Notes under the pieces: generated by a model
What the model was told of the DNA's origin: nothing
Database searches by the model: none
Seen by the model: the letters and a program-made list of their open reading frames with translations, nothing else
Translations under genes and position numbers: made by a program
Shown here: positions 42,874-51,118 of the stretch, in pieces
Layout of the letters: the number at the start of each line of letters is the position of its first letter
How positions within the stretch are numbered: the stretch's first letter is position 1
Assembly: GCF_041583835.1 (NCBI RefSeq)
Contig: NZ_JBFHFC010000004.1
Span: forward strand, 105,807-169,806
DNA: 64,000 bases
Direction: 5' to 3'
Origin: Thiomicrorhabdus sp041583835
GTDB lineage: Bacteria; Pseudomonadota; Gammaproteobacteria; Thiomicrospirales; Thiomicrospiraceae

Positions 42874-44053
42874 AAAGATCTGTGTTGTGACCGGAACCCG
42901 GGCGGAATACGGACTCTTGTCCGGAATCATGTCCCGCATTCAGCAGGAGCCGACTTTGCAGCTGCAGGTTATTGCCTGCGCGGCGCACCTGTCCGAAAAG
43001 TACGGCATGACCGTCAATCAGATTCTTGCGGACGGTTTTCAGGTAGACCAGCGGGTTGAAATGCTTGAGGACTCGGCTGAGGACGATCAGCTTGAAGTCG
43101 TTGAATCCGTCGCTCGCGGTGTGAGCGGTTTCGGTCATGCCTATCAGGCTTTGAAGCCGGATGTCGTTCTGGTGCTCGGCGATCGTTATGAGATCCTGGC
43201 GGCGGCACAGGCCGCATTGCTGATGAACATTCCGATCGCCCATATCCACGGCGGGGAGGTGACCGAAGGTGCAGTCGACGAAGCTATTCGCCACGCTATC
43301 ACGAAAATGGCAAGTCTGCATTTTACTGCGGCGGAATCTTACCGGAAAAGAGTCATACAGATGGGCGAGCGCCCGGAAACGGTCTTCAATGTCGGTGCGC
43401 CCGGACTGGACGTGATTCGAAAATTGGATTTTCTCTCCAAAGAGGCTCTAGAGGCTGATTTGAATCTTTCGTTGGATTCTCCGGTATTTCTAGTGACTTA
43501 TCATCCCGTCACTTGGGGGAATACCCAGGGGGTTCAGGCGTTGGAGAACCTGTGTCTGGCCCTGGAGCATTTCGAAGAGGCCACCGTTATCTGGACCGGC
43601 GCCAATGCCGATGCGGAAGGCCGGTATTTGAACGATTTCATTCAAAATTGGGTAAAGCTGACGCCGTTGAAGGTGCATTTTGCGACTTCTTTGGGCTCGT
43701 TACGATATTTAAGTTTGATGAAATTGGCCGATGCAGTAGTAGGGAACTCTTCAAGCGGCATCATCGAGGCCCCTGCTGTGGGGGTACCGACGGTTAATAT
43801 CGGAACCCGGCAAAAGGGGCGATTGCGATCGCCTTCGGTCATCGATTGTGATGAGTCCGCTTATTCGATTGAGCAAGCTTTGCGCAAAGCGTTGAGTCTG
43901 GAACAAAAACAAATTGCCGATAAAAAGATCAGTGTTTACGGCAAAGGCGAAAGTGCCAAATTGATTTGCGATCGACTTGTACATTTTTCCGCCAGTCATT
44001 TGGCAGGAAAACCTTTTTATGATTTGCCCGTTATACCGCCTTTAAGTGATTAG
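42866..44053 (+). CDS. legG: Hydrolysing nucleotide-sugar 2-epimerase (LegG, NeuC family)
   Basis: LegG epimerises C2 and releases the nucleotide to give the free 2,4-diacetamido-trideoxymannose used by LegI. The product is 395 residues from the ATG at 42866 (MVKKICVVTG), which follows a GGAGAAGG ribosome binding site inside legI. The frame is open 7 codons further upstream. The NeuC/WecB motifs are clear: TGTRAEYGLL, VLVLGDRYEIL, HIHGGEVTEGAVDEAIRHAI, TYHPVT, and GNSSSGIIEAPAVGVPTVNIG. Its presence, rather than a PseG-type hydrolase, decides legionaminic over pseudaminic acid. Confidence 0.92.
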   Translation: MVKKICVVTGTRAEYGLLSGIMSRIQQEPTLQLQVIACAAHLSEKYGMTVNQILADGFQVDQRVEMLEDSAEDDQLEVVESVARGVSGFGHAYQALKPDVVLVLGDRYEILAAAQAALLMNIPIAHIHGGEVTEGAVDEAIRHAITKMASLHFTAAESYRKRVIQMGERPETVFNVGAPGLDVIRKLDFLSKEALEADLNLSLDSPVFLVTYHPVTWGNTQGVQALENLCLALEHFEEATVIWTGANADAEGRYLNDFIQNWVKLTPLKVHFATSLGSLRYLSLMKLADAVVGNSSSGIIEAPAVGVPTVNIGTRQKGRLRSPSVIDCDESAYSIEQALRKALSLEQKQIADKKISVYGKGESAKLICDRLVHFSASHLAGKPFYDLPVIPPLSD

Positions 44054-44062
44054 GAGAGAGCG

Positions 44063-45130
44063 ATGAACCTTTTTGAGTGGCGACGTATTGCCGTGGATGA
44101 AACGGCAACGATCAAGGAAGCCTTGACGGTTCTTGACCGTGAAGCTCTACAGATTGTTTTGGTCGTGGATTCTAATGATGTGTTGTTGGGAACTTTGACC
44201 GATGGTGACGTTCGTCGAGCACTTTTACGAGGAGAAGGTTTGGACGGTAGCGTTACGGCGGCTTTGAATCCGAATCCGACCGTCGGTTTACAGAGTCAGA
44301 CGGAAACCGCCTGGAAGCGTAAGATGCTGGAAAAATCGATTCGTCATCTTCCAATCGTGGATGAGGATAAAAAAATTGTCGGGCTGTATTACGACAAAAA
44401 AGAGGTCGTGAAACGATTGAACCCGGTTGTCTTAATGCTAGGTGGGTTGGGAACGCGTTTGCGTCCGTTGACCGAAAGCGTTCCTAAACCGATGTTGCGT
44501 GTGGGAGACCGACCGATACTAGAGACCATCGTCACCCATATCGCCGAACAGGGATTTGTGAATTTCTATTTCTGTATCAACTATCTGGGAGAGCAGATTC
44601 GCAGTTATTTCGGTGACGGTAGCCAGTGGGGCGTAAACATTGAATACGTTGAAGAGGACGAGCGCATGGGAACGGCCGGCGCATTGAGCCTGCTTCCCGA
44701 AAAACCGGATTTGCCTTTTGTGGTGATGAACGGCGACCTGCTGACCAAGGTGGATTTGACCGCTTTGCTGGATTTTCATACCGAACACAACAATATCACC
44801 ACGGCTTGTGTACGCGAGTATGCACAGCAGGTGCCGTATGGCGTAGTCGATATTCAAGGGACTCGAGTAACTCAAATGGTCGAAAAACCGGTTTACCGAT
44901 ATTTCGTGAATGCCGGTATCTACGCCTTGTCGCCCGAGGCCATGGATAAGGTTCCGGAACAGGCGTTTTACGATATGCCGACCTTAATTGAGGAAGTTTT
45001 GTCTGAAAAAGGCAATGTCGGCGGATTTCCGATTACCGAATATTGGATGGACATCGGCCAGATGCCGGATTTCGAACAAGCGCAGGCGGATTATGAAATC
45101 CACTTTCAGAAAAGAAAAAATAAGAAATAG
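44063..45130 (+). CDS. ptmE: CBS-domain nucleotidyltransferase (PtmE-like sugar-1-phosphate guanylyltransferase)
   Basis: PtmE makes GDP-glucosamine, the activated sugar from which Campylobacter builds GDP-linked legionaminic acid precursors. The 355-residue protein has two CBS domains (about 1-118: LGTLTDGDVRRALLRG and IRHLPIVDEDKKIVGLY) followed by a nucleotidyltransferase (about 120-345). The pyrophosphorylase motif is LGGLGTRLRPLTE with VPKPML. VMNGDLL binds the metal, and VEKPVYRYFVNAGIY and EYWMDIGQMPDF complete the family pattern. It lies 9 bases after legG. The CBS module implies control by adenine nucleotides. Confidence 0.85.
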   Translation: MNLFEWRRIAVDETATIKEALTVLDREALQIVLVVDSNDVLLGTLTDGDVRRALLRGEGLDGSVTAALNPNPTVGLQSQTETAWKRKMLEKSIRHLPIVDEDKKIVGLYYDKKEVVKRLNPVVLMLGGLGTRLRPLTESVPKPMLRVGDRPILETIVTHIAEQGFVNFYFCINYLGEQIRSYFGDGSQWGVNIEYVEEDERMGTAGALSLLPEKPDLPFVVMNGDLLTKVDLTALLDFHTEHNNITTACVREYAQQVPYGVVDIQGTRVTQMVEKPVYRYFVNAGIYALSPEAMDKVPEQAFYDMPTLIEEVLSEKGNVGGFPITEYWMDIGQMPDFEQAQADYEIHFQKRKNKK

Positions 45131-45149
45131 GCTAATAATAGGTTCATAA

Positions 45150-45875
45150 ATGGTAGAACAGAAAAAAATCAATGGTAGACGTGTCTTGGGTTTGATTCCG
45201 GCTCGCGGCGGCTCGAAAGGAATTCCCAAGAAGAACCTGTTTCCGATCATGGCGAAGCCTTTACTGCAATATACGTTTGAAGCCGCCAAGGAAAGCGGTG
45301 TTCTGGATCATATTATGATCTCTACAGAAGACGACGAAATTTTACACTTCGCTCAATTGCACGGTATCGATACCCGTTATAGAAGACCTCGTTCTTTGGG
45401 AACGGATAGTGCCAATACCGCGGATGTGGTTTTGGATGTCCTGGATTGGTTGGAACAGGTTGGGGAGTATCCCGACATTCTGGTTTTGTTGCAGCCGACG
45501 TCACCGTTACGTTCCGCCGACGATATTAACCGTGCCGTTCAAGAGTTTATCGATTCCGGCTCGGATTCCATGGTCAGTGTGCATAAGATGGTCGAACATC
45601 CTTATAAGAGCATGTATCGCAATGAACAGGGCGAATGGAACTACTTGGCGAAGCCTTCTGAAAAAACTTACAGAAGACAAGATTACGATGACAACTATTT
45701 CACGATCAATGGTGCCTTTTATCTGATCAAACCGGATTGGTTCAGGGAGCAACGGGCGTTTGTGGTTGAGAATGAAACCAAGTTATTTGAGATGAGCCCG
45801 ATTGCCGGAATGGATGTTGATGAATTGGTAGATGTATTCAAGGTTGAAGCCTATCTGAAAATGTTATCGAACTGA
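45150..45875 (+). CDS. legF: CMP-legionaminic acid synthetase (LegF, NeuA family)
   Basis: LegF activates legionaminic acid with CTP to CMP-Leg, the donor for glycosylation. The 241-residue protein has the NeuA nucleotide-binding P-loop LIPARGGSKGIPKKNL, the STEDDEI and LQPTSPLRSADDI motifs, DNYFTINGAFYLI, and the C-terminal EMSPIAGMDVDELVDVF. It is 19 bases after ptmE and closes the synthesis operon. About 90 bases separate it from the Maf transferase gene that would use its product. Confidence 0.92.
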   Translation: MVEQKKINGRRVLGLIPARGGSKGIPKKNLFPIMAKPLLQYTFEAAKESGVLDHIMISTEDDEILHFAQLHGIDTRYRRPRSLGTDSANTADVVLDVLDWLEQVGEYPDILVLLQPTSPLRSADDINRAVQEFIDSGSDSMVSVHKMVEHPYKSMYRNEQGEWNYLAKPSEKTYRRQDYDDNYFTINGAFYLIKPDWFREQRAFVVENETKLFEMSPIAGMDVDELVDVFKVEAYLKMLSN

Positions 45876-45962
45876 TTTGTTTGAAGTGGCGAGCTGGTTT
45901 GTAGAATGCGCGAATTGCATTGTTGTGAAAATTTAATAATACCGAATTAGGAATAGTTGAGA

Positions 45963-48422
45963 ATGGATTTTGAATACGAAGTTGGAGAACCGAGGGAAAA
46001 CGCTTTCGGGGAGAAATATTACCCTAGTGCGAATAAAAACCTGTTTGAAAAAGCTTCGGCATCGACCGTTTTCGGGCGCTATTTCAAAGAAACATTCAAT
46101 CACGAAAACACCCTTTATGTCATTGGCGGAACCGATTCCGGTTTGTTGCCGTTTTATCTGGCGGAACATTTCAAAGGGGAACGTAAGGGTCGTAAATTCA
46201 TTTTTATTGATTATGCGAGCCTGTCTAAAGAAACGGATTTTAGTAACCTTCCCGACTGGGTTGAATGCTATCCCGCCGATTTTCCGTTGGGTATTTTGAG
46301 TCAATCCGAAGTGGAGTACATGGCTTCCGGTAAAACCGCATTGATCAAATCCATTGCAGCGATAGACGCCAAATACGATGAACCTTATGGCCAGCTTTGG
46401 GCCCATGTTGAAGACGAGTACCGAAAGCTGTTGTTTGCCGAAAACGTCACAAGCGTTACGCGTTCGTTTGTGGATGCCCAACTGTTGAATCTGCACCGTA
46501 ATATCAAGCCGGTTAAATTGCTTCAGGGCATGTTGAAGGGTCGTGAGGTGTTGCTAGTCGGGGGTGGACCGTCTTTGGATAGTTCAATTGAATGGATTAA
46601 GCAGAACAGTGAGAAATTGGTTATTTTTGCAGCTGCGCGAACCTCTGCACGTTTGTTGAAAGAGGGGATTGATCCCGATTTTTTGGTTTCGGTGGATCCG
46701 CATGATTTGAGCTTTGATAACTCAAAACAGATGTTCCTTTTCGGTGACGACACCGTGCTTATGAACTGTCACCATATCAATCCTAAATTGCTGAATCAAT
46801 GGGCGAATAATAGTGTCTATTTTGGTGATTCTCTTCCTTGGGTGAAAGAGGAGAACTCAAGCTCTCCAGGCCCGACGGTTATTCACAGTGCGCTGCATCA
46901 GGCGGTTTTCATGGGGGCGAAAAATGTCTATCTGACCGGTGTGGATCTGTGTTTCTATCAAGGTAAAACACACGCTTCGGGCAGTGCCGAAAGCGAGATC
47001 GGTAAGCTCGGCGTCAAGAACCTGACTACCGTCGAAACCTACTCCGGAGAAATGGCGGAAACCGATCAGCCGTTTGCCAATGGAGTCAGCTCTCTGGCCT
47101 TTTTGGTAAAAGGGTATGAAACTTATGCCCCTGACTGTCGAGTCTATAACTTGAGTCCTTATGCCGCCAAGGTGGAAGGTGTCGAATACCGTGACAAAGA
47201 GACTGTACAACTTGAAGAGCAGTCCTCCAAGAAAGCGTTGATGGGTGAGATCAATTCGGTTCTGGATGTGGATATGAAAGCGCTTTTCAATCATCAAAAA
47301 GCATCGCTTAAGGTTTTGCAGAAAGAGAGACAGCAGTTACGCGAGGCGATCAAACTGTCTGAAGAGGGAATCAAGCAGGTTGCCAAATATCAGGAAGATC
47401 CGACCGATTCCAGCCGTTTGGCCAAGTCCAAAAATAAATTGGACAAGAAGCTTGGTGAAATGGGAGAGGTGCTCTATCACTACGGCATTGATGCTTTCCG
47501 AGAAGCTTTCAGACCGGTTGAAGATGACTCGCAAATGTCTGAAGAAGAGATTCAATTGACGTTGAATGCTTACTTTAAAGGTATGAAGAAGACCTGCGAA
47601 GAGTTCATTAAACAGTTGGATAAGTCCATTGACGTTCTTAAAAACCGCATGCTTGAGTATGTGGAGGATTCCCACCCGGCCGATTTACTTCCGATCTGGA
47701 AAAAACAGTTCGAGACCGGGCGTTATCTGATCTGGAAAAAATACCATGAAGGTGTTGTTTTGAGCGCTGCGGATGAACAAGCGCTGGAAGAGGCTTCCGA
47801 TATTTTTGAGAAAAACATCAGTCAAAAAGACACGGTTCAAGCCAAGCTTTTGAAGGATCGAAGCATTTCGCCGGTCGAGTTGCATGGTAAGGCGTTGAAA
47901 GCCTATGAAAAACATGATCTGAACTCATTGGGAGAGATCGCGCAGCAGCTGACGCAGGTGGAAAGTTTTGAAGGTAAACAATTGGTTTATTTAGTCGAAG
48001 GTATGATGGCCGATCTGCAAGCGGACGTGATTGCCGCGCAAAATGCTTATGAACAGATCAGCTTTAAACCTTTTAAGCTATTCAGTTTAAAGCGTTTGTT
48101 GAACTTTGCCATGCAGTCCGAGCAGCATGAAAAGGTACTGATTTTCCTTGAAAACCTTTGTGAGTTCTCGCTGGAATATATGCTGCCTTATGCGGACTAC
48201 CTAGCTCTTCTCGGGCAGAACGATTTTGCTTACGAGGTTCTGAAAACATTTGTGAAGGAGCATCCTGAACATTTCTCTGCTCTGTTGAAGCTGGCCGAGT
48301 TGGCTTTGAAGACAGGCCGTAATGACGAAGCGATTACCTCTTTACAGCAGGCTCTGGAGTTAGAGCCGAATAACCCTCAAGTTCAGCAAATGATCCAGTT
48401 ATTGACGGCGAACAATCGCTAA
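45963..48422 (+). CDS. maf: Motility accessory factor: Maf-type flagellin glycosyltransferase with TPR tail
   Basis: Maf proteins transfer nonulosonic acids onto flagellin Ser/Thr residues in the cytoplasm before export. The 819-residue protein has the MAF_flag10/DUF115 domain (about 165-420): VGGGPSLDSSIEWIKQ, FAAARTSARLLKEGIDPDFLVSVDPHD, the PTVIHSALHQAVFMGA segment and YLTGVDLCFY. A helical middle (about 420-620) follows, and a C-terminal repeat region ends in a clear TPR (LKLAELALKTGRNDEAITSLQQALELEPN). I chose the ATG at 45963, with AGGA ten bases upstream. An in-frame TTG at 45957 is too close to it. It sits between CMP-Leg synthesis and the flagellins. Confidence 0.88.
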   Translation: MDFEYEVGEPRENAFGEKYYPSANKNLFEKASASTVFGRYFKETFNHENTLYVIGGTDSGLLPFYLAEHFKGERKGRKFIFIDYASLSKETDFSNLPDWVECYPADFPLGILSQSEVEYMASGKTALIKSIAAIDAKYDEPYGQLWAHVEDEYRKLLFAENVTSVTRSFVDAQLLNLHRNIKPVKLLQGMLKGREVLLVGGGPSLDSSIEWIKQNSEKLVIFAAARTSARLLKEGIDPDFLVSVDPHDLSFDNSKQMFLFGDDTVLMNCHHINPKLLNQWANNSVYFGDSLPWVKEENSSSPGPTVIHSALHQAVFMGAKNVYLTGVDLCFYQGKTHASGSAESEIGKLGVKNLTTVETYSGEMAETDQPFANGVSSLAFLVKGYETYAPDCRVYNLSPYAAKVEGVEYRDKETVQLEEQSSKKALMGEINSVLDVDMKALFNHQKASLKVLQKERQQLREAIKLSEEGIKQVAKYQEDPTDSSRLAKSKNKLDKKLGEMGEVLYHYGIDAFREAFRPVEDDSQMSEEEIQLTLNAYFKGMKKTCEEFIKQLDKSIDVLKNRMLEYVEDSHPADLLPIWKKQFETGRYLIWKKYHEGVVLSAADEQALEEASDIFEKNISQKDTVQAKLLKDRSISPVELHGKALKAYEKHDLNSLGEIAQQLTQVESFEGKQLVYLVEGMMADLQADVIAAQNAYEQISFKPFKLFSLKRLLNFAMQSEQHEKVLIFLENLCEFSLEYMLPYADYLALLGQNDFAYEVLKTFVKEHPEHFSALLKLAELALKTGRNDEAITSLQQALELEPNNPQVQQMIQLLTANNR

Positions 48423-48441
48423 CGATCTTTTGTAAATTAAT

Positions 48442-48479
48442 GCCCTAGTGGATCGTATTTGATATGTAGGTACTAGGGC
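48442..48479. repeat. Inverted repeat after maf
   Basis: GCCCTAGT (48442-48449) and ACTAGGGC (48472-48479) form an 8-bp stem over a 22-base loop, 19 bases after the maf stop. There is no T-tract, so it is not a standard intrinsic terminator. It could mark an mRNA 3' end or a protein-binding site. Confidence 0.45.
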
Positions 48480-48922
48480 TCACCTCAAAAGTAACCTCTT
48501 ATTCCTTCTTTTTCTTTTCATTAATCCTCTGTAAATTCCATCTAGAAGTCTCGATTTTTGTTGTTTAAAACTCTTCTCTCTTAATTTCATTCATAACCGA
48601 ATCGGTCGTTGAACCGGTAGATCAAATGCCGTTCTGGCAATACTTAAATGAGTGTTTGCCTGTTTGGCTGCAGTGTTTTTTGAGTCTTCGTCCAGTCTGT
48701 GTCGTTAATTCTGTTCTAAAAGGAGCGGATTTAGGGGTGTTTTCAATGCAGGAAAATAGGCGGTTAAGCATTTTTTTGTATTAATTTATATTTCTTTTCT
48801 TGAATCGGACTATCTTCTTTAATCCTTCTGTTTATAGGGGTTTCAGGTGTTTTGGGGTTTGGTTTTTGAGGAGGGGCTGTGTATTTTTTTTAATTTTTTT
48901 ATAAAAAAAAACTTTTCTTTGC

Positions 48923-48948
48923 TAAAGAAAAAATTGGAGTGCCGTTAA
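48923..48948 (+). promoter_or_regulatory. Sigma-28 promoter of flagellin 1
   Basis: TAAAG (48923-48927) and GCCGTTAA (48941-48948; consensus GCCGATAA) are separated as TAAA-N14-GCCGTTAA, the same spacing as at flgM. It lies 85 bases before the start codon. Confidence 0.8.
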
Positions 48949-49033
48949 CTAGATTGAAGGCAAGAAACATTGCCTCAATACTAAAAATAAAAGCACAAAC
49001 AAAACACAAGAAGATAGCAAGGGAGAATTTATC

Positions 49034-49984
49034 ATGGCAATGGTAATTAACACAAATATGGGTGCAATGAATGCGGTACGTTTATTAGATAAAACCGCAG
49101 GTGAACAAACTACAGCAATGGAACGTTTGACCTCAGGTCTAAGAATCAACAAAGCAGCCGATGATGCGGCTGGTATGGCTGTAGCGGAAGGTATGTCTTC
49201 GCAGATCCGTGGTACGGATATGGCAATTCGAAATGCGAATGACGGTATGTCGCTAGTTCAAACATTAGATGGTGCGGCTGAAGAAGTCGTCAGTATGTTA
49301 CAGCGTATGCGTGAATTGTCGGTACAGTCTTTGAACGGTACTTACAGCGACGAAAACCGCAAACAGATGAACGAAGAAATTAAACAGATGATGACGGAAA
49401 TTGACCGTGTAGCCGTTACTACCAAGTTCAATGGTGTACAGGTCATGCAGAACGTAGGTACTTCCGGTTCGATTCTATCAGCGGCACCTTCAACATTAAA
49501 CGTTCATGCCGGTTGGCAGGTTGGTGGTGATAATAAGATTCCAATCTCAACGGCTAACTTCAATACAGGTATCTCGGGTTCAGGCGGTGGAGCAAACTTA
49601 TTCGGTTACTACACGCATTACAGTACTCAGATTGCCGGTGGAGCGCAAGTTGCGATCTCTGTCAGAGAGTCCGCTTTCAGTAAAGGTACTGTCAGTACTC
49701 AGGCCGGAGCATCATTGATGCTGATGAAGATTGATGGAGCTCTGTCGAACACCAATACATTGAGATCTAAATGGGGTGCTTTGCAAAACCGTTTGGAATC
49801 GACTGTATCTAACTTGAACAACGTTAATGAAAACGTGAACTCTGCAAGATCACAGATCAAAGACGCTGACTTCGCTAAAGAGTCTGCTAACTTGGCTAAA
49901 GCTCAAGTGCTACAGCAGGCGGGTATGAGCATGTTGAGTCAAGCTAACCAGCAAGGTCAGAATGTATTGCAGTTGCTTCAATAA
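49034..49984 (+). CDS. fliC: Flagellin 1
   Basis: The 316-residue protein is a flagellin filament subunit. The conserved D0/D1 N-terminus (MAMVINTNMGAMNAVRLL, MERLTSGLRINKAADDAAGMAVA) and C-terminus (LRSKWGALQNRLESTVSNL, SARSQIKDADFAKESANLAKAQ, LSQANQQGQNVLQLL) are clear. The outer D2/D3 part is reduced to a Gly/Ser/Thr-rich stretch (about 150-225, including GISGSGGGANLFGYYTHYS). Ser and Thr there are candidate glycosylation sites for Leg/Maf. It is expressed from its own sigma-28 promoter and is followed by a strong hairpin before the second flagellin. The chaperone FliS is encoded downstream. Confidence 0.97.
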   Translation: MAMVINTNMGAMNAVRLLDKTAGEQTTAMERLTSGLRINKAADDAAGMAVAEGMSSQIRGTDMAIRNANDGMSLVQTLDGAAEEVVSMLQRMRELSVQSLNGTYSDENRKQMNEEIKQMMTEIDRVAVTTKFNGVQVMQNVGTSGSILSAAPSTLNVHAGWQVGGDNKIPISTANFNTGISGSGGGANLFGYYTHYSTQIAGGAQVAISVRESAFSKGTVSTQAGASLMLMKIDGALSNTNTLRSKWGALQNRLESTVSNLNNVNENVNSARSQIKDADFAKESANLAKAQVLQQAGMSMLSQANQQGQNVLQLLQ

Positions 49985-49991
49985 ATATTAA

Positions 49992-50018
49992 CCAACGGGC
50001 GTCTTGAGCGCCCGTTGG
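49992..50018 (+). repeat. Strong intercistronic hairpin between the two flagellins
   Basis: CCAACGGGCG (49992-50001) pairs perfectly with CGCCCGTTGG (50009-50018) over a 7-base loop, 7 bases after the flagellin 1 stop. It is followed by an A-tract rather than T residues, so it may terminate weakly or protect the mRNA 3' end. Confidence 0.65.
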
Positions 50019-50075
50019 CAAAAAGAATTTGGGAATATACCCAAACAGAACCTGCCAACTTGTTGGCGGAGTACT

Positions 50076-50101
50076 TAAAGTTAGCGATCCAGACGGGATA
50101 A
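50076..50101 (+). promoter_or_regulatory. Sigma-28-like promoter of flagellin 2
   Basis: TAAAGTTA (from 50076) and CGGGATAA (50094-50101) are separated as TAAA-N14-CGGGATAA. The -10 keeps the GATAA core. The spacing equals that of the flgM and flagellin 1 promoters. It is 31 bases before the flagellin 2 start. Confidence 0.6.
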
Positions 50102-50132
50102 GACTGACTATTTTTCAAAAAGGAGATGTATC

Positions 50133-51083
50133 ATGGCAATGGTAATCAATACAAATATGGGTGCAGTAAATGCAAACCGTATTTTAGAAAAAACCGCTTT
50201 AGAGCAATCTACTGCGATGGAGCGTTTAACTTCAGGTCAACGTATCAACTCAGCTGCAGATGATGCTGCTGGTCTAGCAATCACCACTTCGATGTCTTCA
50301 CAGATTTCCGGTACTAACCAGGCAATTCGTAACGCAAACGACGGTGTATCTTTGGTTCAAACAATGGATGGTGCGACCGAAGAGGTTGTCGGCATGCTTC
50401 AGCGTATGCGTGAACTATCTGTTCAGTCATTGAACGGTACTTACAGCTCAGAAAACCGTGGACAAATGCAAGAAGAATTCACACAGTTGATGTCTGAAAT
50501 CGACCGTGTTGCCGTAACTACCAAGTTCAACGGTGTACAGGTTATGCAGAACGTCGGTACTTCTGGTTCTATTCTTTCTGCAGCAGCGACTCCAACTGGA
50601 ATTCACGCTGGTTGGCAGACTGGTGCGGACAACAAGATTGATGTATCTCTAGGTAACTTCAATACTGGTATCTCTGGTTCTGGTGGCGGTGCTAACATGT
50701 TTGGTTACTATACACACTATAGTACTCAGGTTGCTGGTGGTGCTCAGGTTGCAATTTCTGTTCGTGAGTCTGCGTTCAGTAAAGCAAACATCACTTCTCA
50801 AGCTGGTGCTTCCATGGCCATCATGAAAATTGACGGTGCTTTGTCAAACATCGGTACTATGCGTTCTAAATGGGGTGCTTTGCAGAACCGTCTAGAATCA
50901 ACCGTATCTAACTTGAGCAGCGTTAACGAAAACATCACTGCTGCAAGATCTCAGATCGCGGATGCTGACTTTGCTAAAGAAAGTGCAAACTTAGCGAAAG
51001 CACAGGTACTTCAACAGGCTGGTATGAGTATGTTGAGTCAGGCTAACCAGTCAGGACAAAACGTACTGTCACTATTACGTTAA
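50133..51083 (+). CDS. fliC2: Flagellin 2
   Basis: This is a tandem paralogue of flagellin 1 with exactly the same length (316 residues). The ends are conserved (MAMVINTNMGAVNANRIL, MERLTSGQRINSAADDAAG; ADADFAKES-type region, MLSQANQSGQNVLSLL), and the central GISGSGGGANMFGYYTHYS block and the AGGAQVAISVRESAFSK block are almost identical. Differences cluster at residues 20-60, 150-175 and 235-245. Codon use is more strongly biased to GCT, GGT, TCT and CGT than in flagellin 1, suggesting this is the major filament protein. It leads into two flaG genes without a terminator. Confidence 0.97.
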   Translation: MAMVINTNMGAVNANRILEKTALEQSTAMERLTSGQRINSAADDAAGLAITTSMSSQISGTNQAIRNANDGVSLVQTMDGATEEVVGMLQRMRELSVQSLNGTYSSENRGQMQEEFTQLMSEIDRVAVTTKFNGVQVMQNVGTSGSILSAAATPTGIHAGWQTGADNKIDVSLGNFNTGISGSGGGANMFGYYTHYSTQVAGGAQVAISVRESAFSKANITSQAGASMAIMKIDGALSNIGTMRSKWGALQNRLESTVSNLSSVNENITAARSQIADADFAKESANLAKAQVLQQAGMSMLSQANQSGQNVLSLLR

Positions 51084-51118
51084 TTGATTTTAGTGTGATT
51101 TAGTGAGGAGAGGCAGGT

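Larger units (their letters stand above)
48423..49033. other. 611-base AT-rich region upstream of the first flagellin
   Basis: No convincing gene is seen. A frame of about 52 codons from an ATG near 48626 lacks a ribosome binding site. The region contains an inverted repeat (48442-48479), long T- and A-rich tracts (about 48880-48935) and the sigma-28 promoter (48923-48948), giving the flagellin mRNA a leader of about 80 bases. Confidence 0.6.

Noticed and set aside
37882..45875. Pseudaminic acid pathway instead of legionaminic
   Set aside because: There is a NeuC-type hydrolysing epimerase (legG) and a NeuD-type acetyltransferase, and no PseG hydrolase or PseH-like GNAT. That fits the Leg branch.
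45895..45910. Sigma-54-like GG-N10-GC spacing before maf
   Set aside because: The spacing fits, but the -24 element is TGGTT rather than TGGCA and the -12 lacks TGCT/TTGC. It is weaker than the other five sites.
48626..48784. Small open frame of about 52 codons upstream of the first flagellin
   Set aside because: No ribosome binding site, no recognisable sequence pattern, and it lies in AT-rich regulatory DNA. Chance is the simpler explanation.
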